Source of the DNA: Tropicimonas sp033101155
GTDB taxonomy: Bacteria > Pseudomonadota > Alphaproteobacteria > Rhodobacterales > Rhodobacteraceae
Length of the DNA stretch: 64,000 nt
Assembly: GCF_033101155.1 (NCBI RefSeq)
Contig: NZ_JAWMPX010000021.1
Location: 30,982-94,981, forward strand
Direction of reading: 5' to 3'
In this document: positions 8,810 to 16,901 of the stretch, piece by piece
Position numbering within the stretch: position 1 is the first letter of the stretch
Layout: the number at the start of each line of letters is the position of its first letter
Position numbers and translations under genes: made by a program
Notes under the pieces: generated by a model
The model's input: only the letters and a program-made list of their open reading frames with translations
What the model was told of the DNA's origin: nothing
Databases searched by the model: none

Positions 8810-8872
8810 GGCGCTGGCACGGCGCCTTCGGCTTGGTTCCGCGCCCACAAGGGCTCGGCCCAAACGTCCGCA
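8810..8872 (-). repeat. Dispersed hairpin repeat, copy B
   Basis: This is the inverted copy of the element at 6003-6065. It is enclosed by a 9-bp inverted repeat, GTTGCGGAC at 8786-8794 and GTCCGCAAC at 8866-8874, giving an 89-base unit. The internal stem is kept but with one G-U pair instead of A-U. Confidence 0.8.
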
Positions 8873-8900
8873 ACCGGCTCAAAGAAGACGTGACCACGCA

Positions 8901-8934
8901 CAAAAAAAGGCCTCCCCGTTTGCGCGGAGAGGCC
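8901..8934 (-). terminator. leuB: Intrinsic terminator of leuB
   Basis: On the minus strand a GGCCTC...GAGGCC hairpin with a G/C-rich inner stem is followed by a run of seven T residues. It lies 30 bases past the leuB stop codon. Confidence 0.85.
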
Positions 8935-8963
8935 AGATAACATGGCGCTGACAGCGCCGGAGC

Positions 8964-10073
8964 TCAGAGCGAGGCGTCGAGCGCAGCGATAACCGCGTCG
9001 CCCATCGCGGAGGTCGAAACCGGGGTGCCGCCATCCGGACCCATAAGGTCCGCCGTGCGCAGCCCATCGGCCAGCACCTTTTCGACCGCGGCTTCGAGGC
9101 GATCCGCCTCGGTGCCTTGGTCGAAGGAGTAGCGCAGCGCCATGGCGAAGCTGAGGATACAGGCGATCGGGTTCGCTTTGCCCTGGCCGGCAATGTCGGG
9201 CGCGGAGCCGTGGACCGGCTCGTAGAGCGCTTTCGGGCGACCATTCTCCGCAGGCGCGCCGAGGCTCGCGGAGGGCAGCATGCCAAGCGAGCCGGTCAGC
9301 ATGGCGGCCACGTCGGAGAGCAGATCGCCGAAGAGGTTGTCGGTCACGATCAAGTCGAACTGCTTGGGCCAGCGGCAGAGCTGCATGCCGCCGGCATCGG
9401 CATACATGTGGCTGAGCTCGACATCGGCGTATTCCTCGTCATGCACCTTCTGCACGGTCTCGCGCCACAGGATGCCGGATTCCATCACATTGGCCTTCTC
9501 CATCGAGCAGACCTTATTGCCCCGGCGCTTGGCCAGCTCGAAGGCGGAGCGCGCCACGCGGACGATCTCGCTCTCGGTGTAGCGCTGGGTGTTGACGCCC
9601 TCACGCTCGCCATCGGCGTTGACGGAGATACCGCGCGGCTCGCCGAAATAGACGCCCGAGGTCAACTCGCGAACGATCATGATGTCGAGCCCGGAGACCA
9701 CGTCGCGCTTGAGCGAGGAGAAATCGGCCAGCGCGTCGAAGCACTGGGCGGGGCGCAGGTTGGAGAAGAGATCCATCTCCTTACGCAGGCGCAGCAGCCC
9801 CCGCTCGGGTTTCACGGAGAAGTCGAGCTCGTCATAATCCGGCCCGCCCACGGCGCCGAGCAGGACGGCATCGGCCTCCAGCGCTTTCGCCATGGTCTCG
9901 TCGGTCAGCGGCGTGCCGTGCGCGTCATAGGCCGCGCCCCCAACCAGATCCTCGCTGACATCGAAGGCGAGATCGCGCTTGGCGCCGTACCAGTCGATGA
10001 TCTTGCGAACCTCGGTCATGACTTCGGGGCCGATGCCGTCGCCGGGCAGGATCAGAAGGGAAGGGGTGCTCAT
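8964..10073 (-). CDS. leuB: 3-isopropylmalate dehydrogenase
   Basis: This 369-residue cytosolic enzyme carries out the third step of leucine synthesis, NAD-dependent oxidative decarboxylation of 3-isopropylmalate. It shows the N-terminal LPGDGIGPEV loop, the substrate segment RPAQCFD, and RELTSGVYFGEPRG. It also shows the metal-binding VTDNLFGDLLSD and the NAD-binding EPVHGSAPDIAGQGKANP. The ribosome site is GAGGAC. Its partners leuC and leuD lie about 27 kb away in this window, so the pathway genes are not contiguous. Confidence 0.97.
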   Translation of the reverse strand: MSTPSLLILPGDGIGPEVMTEVRKIIDWYGAKRDLAFDVSEDLVGGAAYDAHGTPLTDETMAKALEADAVLLGAVGGPDYDELDFSVKPERGLLRLRKEMDLFSNLRPAQCFDALADFSSLKRDVVSGLDIMIVRELTSGVYFGEPRGISVNADGEREGVNTQRYTESEIVRVARSAFELAKRRGNKVCSMEKANVMESGILWRETVQKVHDEEYADVELSHMYADAGGMQLCRWPKQFDLIVTDNLFGDLLSDVAAMLTGSLGMLPSASLGAPAENGRPKALYEPVHGSAPDIAGQGKANPIACILSFAMALRYSFDQGTEADRLEAAVEKVLADGLRTADLMGPDGGTPVSTSAMGDAVIAALDASL

Positions 10074-10129
10074 GGTCTATGTCCTCGGAAGATGTGTCCC
10101 GGCGGGGTTATCCCCGGGGCAGCCAAGGG

Positions 10130-11047
10130 TCAAGAACCGTTGGCTTTCGAGAGTGCGAGCAAGGGGCGCAGGCGCTCGGCCAGAAAGTCCCAGACCCGGC
10201 GGATGCGCGGGGTGCGGCGCATCGCATCTGGCGCGGTGAGCCAGACCGGCAGCGTGGGCAGCGGCATCTCCGGCAGGAGCCGCTCCACATCGGGATCCGC
10301 GTCTCCGACGCTGACCTGCGCGAAGCCGAGCCCGCAACCGGCACGGACCAGCTCCCAGAGCACATTGTGATCGTCGCAGCGCAGCGCGAACCAGTCTCGT
10401 TCGGCCGGCAGTCCCATTTTGCGCATCTCGCGCAGGATCGTCTCGTCGTGATCATAGCCGATCAGGTCATGGCCGGGCAGCTCTTCGACCCGTGCGGGCC
10501 GGCCGTGTCGGCCGAGATAGCGGCTCGCCGCGTAGAGGCCCAGCTCGACCTCGCCGAGATGGCGGGTCACGATGTCGAGCTGCTCGGGGCGATACATGCG
10601 GATGGCGATATCCGCCTCGCGAAAGAGCAGGTTCTGACTCCGGTCGGACGGGACCAGTTCGACCTCGATTTCTGGCTCCACTTGCCGCAGCTCGGCGAGA
10701 AGCGGCGGCAGGACATGCATGGACACGAAGGCCGAGGCGGTCAGCCGCACGGTCCCCGCGACTTCCCCGACCTGGCCCGCCGCCGCGAGGGTGAGGCGTG
10801 AGGCGGCGTCCTGCATGGCGCGGGCGGACGGCAGGAGCTCCAGCCCCGCCGGGGTCACCTCCAACCCGCGCGGATGCCGGGCGAAGAGCGCAACGCCAAG
10901 CTCGGCCTCCAGAGCCTTGACCTGACGCCCGAGCGTTGGCTGCGACTGACCGAGCCGGCGTGCCGCTGCGGAGAGAGAGCCGGTCTCGGCCACGGCGACG
11001 AAACATTGCAAGCGCGACCAGTCGGGGGAGGGAGCGGAGTGTGGCAT
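10130..11047 (-). CDS. LysR-family transcriptional regulator
   Basis: This 305-residue regulator has an N-terminal winged helix-turn-helix (residues 10-70, FVAVAETGSLSAAARRLGQSQPTLGRQVKALE). A LysR substrate-binding domain follows (about 95-295). It is divergent from the NAD-dependent epimerase-like gene at 11141, the classic arrangement for LysR control of a neighbour. An inverted repeat (11046-11059) sits at its own start codon. The effector is unknown. Confidence 0.9.
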   Translation of the reverse strand: MPHSAPSPDWSRLQCFVAVAETGSLSAAARRLGQSQPTLGRQVKALEAELGVALFARHPRGLEVTPAGLELLPSARAMQDAASRLTLAAAGQVGEVAGTVRLTASAFVSMHVLPPLLAELRQVEPEIEVELVPSDRSQNLLFREADIAIRMYRPEQLDIVTRHLGEVELGLYAASRYLGRHGRPARVEELPGHDLIGYDHDETILREMRKMGLPAERDWFALRCDDHNVLWELVRAGCGLGFAQVSVGDADPDVERLLPEMPLPTLPVWLTAPDAMRRTPRIRRVWDFLAERLRPLLALSKANGS

Positions 11048-11059
11048 TCAAAAATGAAT
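11046..11059. promoter_or_regulatory. Candidate LysR operator
   Basis: ATTCA and TGAAT are separated by four A residues at the start codon of the LysR gene, in the 93-base divergent promoter region. The arrangement fits the T-N11-A type of LysR site, and a further TGAAT occurs near 11100. Binding is inferred. Confidence 0.35.
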
Positions 11060-11140
11060 ACCATATCGGCATTTTAGAGCAATGTTCTTGTCGAAAATGA
11101 ATGGATACTTCGGGCTCAGACATCACCGAAAGGAAAGCTC

Positions 11141-12061
11141 ATGACTGGAAACGTCCTCATCCTCGGCGCAACCGGCCGTTTCGGGCGCCATGCGGCGACG
11201 GCCTTCGAGGCCGCCGGCTGGAAGGTGACCCGGTACAACCGGGCGGAGGGATCGCTCTGGGATGCCTGCTGGGGCGTCGATATCATCGTGAATGGCTGGA
11301 ACCCGCCCTATCCGCGCTGGCAGGCCGAGCTTCCGGGCCAGACCGCACGGCTCATCGAAATCGCCGAGGCGAGCGGAGCGCGGGTGATCTTGCCCGGCAA
11401 CGTCTACCCCTTTGGCGCGCGGTCGCCGGCGCGACTGGCGCCCGAGACCCCGCATGAAGCGACCAACCCGCTCGGGCGGGCGCGCGCGGAGATAGAAGCC
11501 GTCTGGGCGGCGTCGAACGCACGGGTGTTGATCCTGCGCGGCGGCGACTTCCTCGATACCGAAGCGTCCGGGAACTGGTTCGACAAGATCCTCACCGCAA
11601 AGCTCGCAAGTGGGCGTTTGACCTATCCCGGGCCGACCGACATCCCGCATAGCTGGGCCTACCTGCCGGATATGGCCCGCGCGGCGGTGGCGTTGGCGGA
11701 GATGTCGGATGCGCTGCCGCGTTTCGCGGATATTCCCTTCCCGGGCTACACGTTCTCCGGCGAGGAACTGCAGGCGGCGCTGGAGCGGATCACCGGGCGG
11801 GCAATCAAACTCGCTCGAATGTCCTGGTTGCCAGTGCGTTTCGCAGCGCCCTTCTGGTCGACTGGGCGGCACTTGCTGGAGATGTCCTACCTCTGGCGCA
11901 AGCCGCACACTCTCGACAGCGCGGCCTTCCGTGCCCTGTTGCCAGAGTTTCGCGATACCCCGCTGGACGTCGCGCTGGCCTCAGCGCTCCACCACCAGAT
12001 CGACCCAGACAAGACGATGGCGCGAAGCGGTCCGCGCAGTGTCGAGCGCGGCGTCGCCTGA
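11141..12061 (+). CDS. NAD-dependent epimerase/dehydratase-like protein (extended SDR)
   Basis: This 306-residue Rossmann protein has the N-terminal nucleotide motif LILGATGRFGRHAA. It resembles atypical extended SDRs and NAD(P)-binding proteins. A clear YxxxK catalytic pair is not obvious: the region around NVYPFGARSP replaces it. Activity may therefore differ from true epimerases. AAAGGAAAGC precedes the ATG. It is divergent from the LysR regulator that probably controls it. Its last 81 bases overlap, tail to tail, the 3' end of the next minus-strand gene. Confidence 0.78.
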   Translation: MTGNVLILGATGRFGRHAATAFEAAGWKVTRYNRAEGSLWDACWGVDIIVNGWNPPYPRWQAELPGQTARLIEIAEASGARVILPGNVYPFGARSPARLAPETPHEATNPLGRARAEIEAVWAASNARVLILRGGDFLDTEASGNWFDKILTAKLASGRLTYPGPTDIPHSWAYLPDMARAAVALAEMSDALPRFADIPFPGYTFSGEELQAALERITGRAIKLARMSWLPVRFAAPFWSTGRHLLEMSYLWRKPHTLDSAAFRALLPEFRDTPLDVALASALHHQIDPDKTMARSGPRSVERGVA

Positions 12062-13069
12062 CGGCCAGTGTACGCCGCTTCCAGCGAGCACATGCCCGGC
12101 GGATGGCAACACGTAATCGACACGCAGATTGCCGGGGCCATCTTCGGCCACAGCGCGCCAATCGGCGGTGTCGAGGGCGGGGTCGCCCGTTTGGGCTGGG
12201 TCTGCCTCTGCGGCGCCGCCGGGGCTGGCGGGGCGCGGGTCCTGCAGCCGGGGATCGGCGAGGAAATCGGCCATCACCGCGCGTAGCCCGTTGCCGTCCG
12301 CCGCGTCGAGATTGGCATTGCCGAGAATAACGAAAGGCGGCGGGGGCGGCGGCACCGCAAGGTCGCCATCCAGCAGCCGGGTCCAGAGGCGCAGCTCGTC
12401 GGCATTGCGCAACCCGTTGCGATCCTCCGGTCCGTCGAAGATCGGCGGGGTGGCGGAGAAGGCCATCACGGTGAGCGTCTCGCGCCCCGGCCAGCGGATC
12501 GGGACCAGCCAGTGGCCGGTCGTCGAGAGCCGCTGGATCTCGAGCGCTTCGGGGGAGGGGAAAGGGGTGCCGCCCTGGTGTGGCAGCGTGGCGCGGGGAA
12601 GGTCTTTCCAGAGAAGGTCGGTGAAATCCTTCACTCCGTTCCGATCGATTTCGAAACGACTCAGCAGCGCCATGCCGCCATCTCCGGCAAAACGGCCATA
12701 GCCCTGCGCGTCGCGCGGCTCGCCGGTGCGGCCATTGCCGTCGAGATCGACCCCAGTCGCCTCGCCACTATTGGGGCGCAGGCTGAAGAGATGCGGATAG
12801 GGTGCGCCGGCCGCCTCAAGCCGCTCCGCGAAGGCGCTGAGCGTGACCTGTCCGGCGTCATAGTCGAATCCGGTCAGCAGCAGGATATCCGGATCCACGT
12901 CCGCGATCACCGCGACTGCGGCCGCGATCTGCTCGTCCTTGCCTTTGAGGATATCACGCAGCAGCAGCCCCGGCCCCTTGCGGGACAACTCGGGCGAAAA
13001 CGTTGCGATGCGGATGGTCTCGGCGCCTGCCGGAAGTGCCAGGAACAGCGCAAGAAGCGCCCCGATCAG
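11981..13069 (-). CDS. Exported endonuclease/exonuclease/phosphatase family protein
   Basis: The protein has a signal peptide (IGALLALFLALPAGAE) followed by an EEP-fold domain. Segments are TIRIATFSPEL, DPDILLLTGFDYD, a late VILGNANLDAADGNG and the closing HRLVWVDLVVE. The family hydrolyses phosphodiester bonds; the substrate here is unknown. No ATG, GTG or TTG lies in frame near the signal peptide. The best start is a CTG at 13069 that overlaps the TGA of the upstream gene (CTGA). The ATG at 13192 would add 41 unlikely residues antisense in style. The 3' end overlaps the converging gene by 81 bases. Confidence 0.75.
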   Translation of the reverse strand: MIGALLALFLALPAGAETIRIATFSPELSRKGPGLLLRDILKGKDEQIAAAVAVIADVDPDILLLTGFDYDAGQVTLSAFAERLEAAGAPYPHLFSLRPNSGEATGVDLDGNGRTGEPRDAQGYGRFAGDGGMALLSRFEIDRNGVKDFTDLLWKDLPRATLPHQGGTPFPSPEALEIQRLSTTGHWLVPIRWPGRETLTVMAFSATPPIFDGPEDRNGLRNADELRLWTRLLDGDLAVPPPPPPFVILGNANLDAADGNGLRAVMADFLADPRLQDPRPASPGGAAEADPAQTGDPALDTADWRAVAEDGPGNLRVDYVLPSAGHVLAGSGVHWPSGDAALDTARTASRHRLVWVDLVVER

Positions 13070-13983
13070 GTGGCGTAGACGTGTCCGGCCGTGGCCACCG
13101 CCGTGCTGCGGCGGCGCATTTCCAGGATCATGTCCGCCACCCGCGACATCGCGATGCCGCGCATGAAGAGGCTCAGCGGGAGGAAGGCCCATAGTGATAC
13201 CAGCCAGATCATCGTGTGCGTTTCGGTCAGCATTGCGGCGCTGAACAACGACTCGGCCGCCTTGCCGATCGCCGGAATCAGGAATGGCAGCAGAAAGCCT
13301 AACGCAAGGTTAAAGCGCGCATCCCGATTGAGCCGCTTGACGACATCGCCACCGGCGGTTGGATCGAAGGTTGGCAGGTTGATCCAGACATTGAAGGCGC
13401 CGGAACGGGACGGCCAGTTCTTCAGCTTCAGGATCAGGTAGAAGAAGATGATTGCCAGCAGCGAAATGAGATAGGCCATGCCGGCCGCGGCGCGCACCGT
13501 GTTGATTTCGGCCGGGCTCGCGCCGTCGGGCATCGAGATCAGGACGAGTCGCACCGGCGAATAGGGGAAATCCAGGCTCGTGCCAATCAGGGAGCCGATC
13601 GCTTCCACGAGGAGCGTAAGTCCGTTCGGGTCGACCTCACCACGCGCCAGCAGCGACAGGACGAAGAGAGTGGCAAAGAGGGACAGGTAGCGAATCCGGT
13701 TGAAGGGCGGAGCGTCGCGGAACTCGATCAGGCTGGGATACGTGGACGCATATTCGGCCAAGGTCAGCACCGCGCAAGCCAGTGCGACCAACACCATGAT
13801 CTGGGGTGTCTCGACCCCAACATTCTGGACCAGCAGGGATGGAAGCAGAATCACCGCCCCTACTAAGATTGCGCGCGTGAACGCACTGGTTGCATTCGAG
13901 AACACAGCTCGATCCTTCCATTCCGGACGGTCGCATTTCGCTGACACGGCCTTGTCCGGTTTGGAAACGCCCTTTGCGGACAT
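13066..13983 (-). CDS. Conserved hypothetical multi-pass membrane protein
   Basis: A 305-residue integral membrane protein has about six hydrophobic segments, for example ILVGAVILLPSLLVQNV, IMVLVALACAVLTLAEY, YLSLFATLFVLSLLA, GMAYLISLLAIIFFYLIL, LALGFLLPFLIPAIG and IWLVSLWAFLPLSLFM. No catalytic motif is evident. The ATG at 13983 is preferred over a TTG six codons upstream. It is translationally coupled to the downstream EEP gene. I do not recognise a named family; related proteins seem usual in Rhodobacterales. Confidence 0.75.
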   Translation of the reverse strand: MSAKGVSKPDKAVSAKCDRPEWKDRAVFSNATSAFTRAILVGAVILLPSLLVQNVGVETPQIMVLVALACAVLTLAEYASTYPSLIEFRDAPPFNRIRYLSLFATLFVLSLLARGEVDPNGLTLLVEAIGSLIGTSLDFPYSPVRLVLISMPDGASPAEINTVRAAAGMAYLISLLAIIFFYLILKLKNWPSRSGAFNVWINLPTFDPTAGGDVVKRLNRDARFNLALGFLLPFLIPAIGKAAESLFSAAMLTETHTMIWLVSLWAFLPLSLFMRGIAMSRVADMILEMRRRSTAVATAGHVYAT

Positions 13984-14514
13984 TTTACCCCAACTTCCCA
14001 AACCAACTGCCGCGTTCGCCGCCGTCCCTCAAGACTTGGTTAAGGTTAACGACTTGTTTCTGGCGGTTTTTGGTGGGGATTGGTGCCGCTTTGCATCAAG
14101 TTTGTGAACAAATCATGGCCGTCCTGTAGGCGTGATCTTCGCGACATCCACATGTTGTGCCCTGCACAGTTGCGGGCAGGCGGGGAAGAGACAGGGCTGC
14201 GTGGCGTCCGGGCGGGATGTTGAAGCGTCGCACTGTGTGTTGAGGCATTTCGGTCAAAGCCCGCGGTTTCCGCGCCATAGGGGCCTGCACAGGCGCTGCG
14301 TATTGCCGGTCAACGGATCAGGTGGCGGGTGGGGCTGGATGGCAGAGTTTGCGGGTTGCGAACCTCGGGGAGAACAGGCCGGGGTGACCTCGGTTGATCC
14401 TGATTGCGTCAGGGCCAGAGCCGTTCTTCGGGTGGAGGCTGCGGCGCTTTCCGTCCAGCCGTATGCGCTCAGCTTTTGGGGGCTGCCTCGACATTCTGCC
14501 ACCGAGCCACGGCG
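13984..14514. other. 531-base region without a supported gene
   Basis: This gap lies between the start of a minus-strand membrane-protein gene and the 3' end of the HD-hydrolase gene. It should hold the promoter of the former. The tandem sequence GGTTAAGGTTAAC occurs near 14040. Several short frames cross it, but none has a ribosome site or a family signature. Confidence 0.5.
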
Positions 14515-15414
14515 TCATTCCGTATCGTCCGCATAGACCCGGATATAGCGCCCACCAACCTCGATTCCGACGAACTCCTGCTCGAAGGCAAGACAGAGCC
14601 GCTGCCCGAAAGCGACCACAGCGTCGCTGTCATCGGTCCGGATTCGCGCCAGCAGGATCTTGCGCAGCTTGCCGTCGAAGGTCGCATGCGCCTCGTGGAT
14701 CGCAGCGGAGGGGAAGAAGATCGCCGCTTCCTGCGCCAACTTCTGAATATCAGCGCCAGTCAGCCAGCGCAGTTGCGTGTTGGGAAGGTAGACGAGGTGG
14801 ACATGCTGGCCCATCTCCACCTCAAGGTGCCGCAGCGCCTCTTCACGCCCGCCAATCGTCATCGGCCGGTCGCCCCGCACCGAGGACTCGACCTCGACCG
14901 CCGTCTCGTCGAACAGCGTCTCCAGCGCGGCATTCGCGCCCCGGCCCGCTTCGATCAGCTGTCGGCAGCCCTTGAGGTAGTTCAGCTTGCGCTCAACATC
15001 CCAGCCCGCCGGAGCGGAGACGACGAGTGAGCGCAGGTTCGACACCACGTCGGCGATCTTCACGATCCGGGAATCGACCGGCTTGTCGCCCATGGCCGCA
15101 ATCCGACGGGCGCGGCGCTCAGGCTTGGAGAGCGACATGTCATCGGTGTTCTCGACCACGATCCGCGCCACGCGCGCGCCAAACCGGGCCTCGATCTCCT
15201 CCGCCGTCACCCCTGCATCCTCGATCGCGTCATGCAGGAGTGCTGCGACCAGAATCTCCCCATCCTGCCCATCCGTTGCCTGCGCCACCAGCTCCATCAC
15301 CTCGATCAGGTGATTGATATAGGGCTCCTGCGCCGCGCCCTTGCGCCGCTGGTTGCGGTGGGTATCGGCGGCGAAGGTCAGCGCGCGGGCGAGGGTCAGG
15401 GTGTCGTCAGGCAT
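14515..15414 (-). CDS. HD-domain (p)ppGpp hydrolase-like protein (MESH1/SAH type) with extra C-terminal domain
   Basis: The N-terminal 180 residues match the hydrolase half of RelA/SpoT enzymes. Metal-binding residues are His35 (INHLIEV), His61-Asp62 (LLHDAIED) and Asp122 (KIADVVSN), with the ED pair at 65-66. The synthetase and TGS/ACT domains are absent, as in small alarmone hydrolases. Residues about 185-299 form an additional alpha/beta region (HVHLVYLPNTQLRWLTG..., GGRYIRVYADDTE) that I cannot assign. It lies 15 bases downstream of mgtE and is probably co-transcribed. Alarmone hydrolysis is inferred from the motif set. Confidence 0.78.
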   Translation of the reverse strand: MPDDTLTLARALTFAADTHRNQRRKGAAQEPYINHLIEVMELVAQATDGQDGEILVAALLHDAIEDAGVTAEEIEARFGARVARIVVENTDDMSLSKPERRARRIAAMGDKPVDSRIVKIADVVSNLRSLVVSAPAGWDVERKLNYLKGCRQLIEAGRGANAALETLFDETAVEVESSVRGDRPMTIGGREEALRHLEVEMGQHVHLVYLPNTQLRWLTGADIQKLAQEAAIFFPSAAIHEAHATFDGKLRKILLARIRTDDSDAVVAFGQRLCLAFEQEFVGIEVGGRYIRVYADDTE

Positions 15415-15429
15415 GTTCAGGGACCGGGC

Positions 15430-16836
15430 TCAGAGATAAAGGATCGACGCGACGGTGAAGAAGATCAAAACCCCGAACACGTCGTTTGCGGTGGTTATGA
15501 AAATGCCGGTCGCGACGGCCGGATCGAGCTTCAACGCCTTGAGCGCGAAGGGGATCAGGGCGCCAAAACTCGCGGCGATGATGGTGACGAGGGTCATGGA
15601 GATCAGGCAGGTGAGCGACAGGTTCGCGGCATTCTCGATCTCCACGAAGCGCGTCGCCAGCAGCACGAGAAGGGCGACGGCGCTGCCAACAACTGCGCCG
15701 TTGACTAGCGAGGCCAGCAGCTCGCGCCCGAGACGGGGCAGGAAGTCGCCGCGCCATGTCACCCCGGGGCCGAGCGCCTGGATCGACATGGTCGAGGCCT
15801 GGATGCCGACATTGCCCGCCGTCGCCATGACCACGGGGATGAAGCTCGCAAGGATCGCGGCCTGGGTCAGCGCCTCCTCGTAGGAGCCGATCACGGAGGC
15901 CGCGATGGACGCGCCCACCAGCCCGCCGAGAATCCAGGGCAGGCGGCGGGCGACGATCTTGAGCGGGCCGTCGAACTCGGTCGCATCCGGGTGCACGCCG
16001 CCCATCAGCAGGATGTCCTCCTCGACCTCCTCGGAGGCGATCTGGCGCAGTTCGTCCTGTGTGATCAGCCCGACCAGCCGCCCCTGCGCATCGACCACGC
16101 CGATGGACTGGATGCGCCGCTCGCGCGCCAGTTGCAGCACGTCTTCCTGGTCGGCATCGGCGGCCACGACCACGGCGTCTCCGCCCATGATATCCGCCAC
16201 GCAGGTGTCATCGGCGTGCATGAGCAGGTCGCGCCGGCGCACCTCTCCGCGCACGCGGCGATGCTCATCGACGACATAGACCCGTTCCAGCCGCTCGATA
16301 TCCCGCGCATTGGCCCGGATTTCCGCGATCACATCGCCCACCGTGCCGTCGATCCGCGCCGTCATCACACCACGCTTCATATGCGCGGCGGCATGGTCTT
16401 CGTCGATGTCCAGCGCGGCGCGCAGGGCGGCCTCATGCGGATGGCCCGCGAGGATCTCCAATGCGAAGTCATGCGGCAACTCGTCGAGAATCGGGAAGGC
16501 CTCGTCCGGCTCCATGCCCTCGATCAGCTTGCGGAAGGTCGAACGGGTCTCCTCTTCGGCCAGCACCGCGTGCAGCCGCGGGTCCAGCTCGGCCAGCACC
16601 TTGATCCCGGCCTCGTCCGGCATCCATTCCAGCAACCGACGCGCGTATCTCGAGCGCATCTGCACGAAGAGCGACAGGATGTCGGAGGGTGACCAGTGGC
16701 GAATGATCGCCAGAACCTTGCGTTGCTCTTCCGCCTTGATGAGCTTCTCGATCCGCCGGGTCACGGCCTTGTTTGCCAGCGCGGCCTCTTCGCTGTCGCC
16801 AGACATCCAGCCGGGGAAAACACCGGTTTCGTTCAT
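15430..16836 (-). CDS. mgtE: Magnesium transporter MgtE
   Basis: This 468-residue inner-membrane magnesium channel has a cytosolic N-domain (about 30-140). Two CBS domains (about 145-275) sense magnesium. Five membrane helices (about 300-468) carry the selectivity motif region VVMATAGNVGIQASTMS. A GGGAGGG ribosome site precedes the ATG. It heads a short minus-strand unit with the HD hydrolase. Family length and domain order are normal. Confidence 0.95.
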   Translation of the reverse strand: MNETGVFPGWMSGDSEEAALANKAVTRRIEKLIKAEEQRKVLAIIRHWSPSDILSLFVQMRSRYARRLLEWMPDEAGIKVLAELDPRLHAVLAEEETRSTFRKLIEGMEPDEAFPILDELPHDFALEILAGHPHEAALRAALDIDEDHAAAHMKRGVMTARIDGTVGDVIAEIRANARDIERLERVYVVDEHRRVRGEVRRRDLLMHADDTCVADIMGGDAVVVAADADQEDVLQLARERRIQSIGVVDAQGRLVGLITQDELRQIASEEVEEDILLMGGVHPDATEFDGPLKIVARRLPWILGGLVGASIAASVIGSYEEALTQAAILASFIPVVMATAGNVGIQASTMSIQALGPGVTWRGDFLPRLGRELLASLVNGAVVGSAVALLVLLATRFVEIENAANLSLTCLISMTLVTIIAASFGALIPFALKALKLDPAVATGIFITTANDVFGVLIFFTVASILYL

Positions 16837-16901
16837 CTGACCCTCCCGCTACCAACTGGTTCGCCTAGCCTTGCCGGCGGCGTATCGAACTTATGTGACG
16901 T

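Noticed and set aside
14030..14060. GGTTAAGGTTAAC as a possible CtrA site
   Set aside because: The known CtrA motif is TTAA-N7-TTAA. Here the TTAA pair is separated by two bases only.
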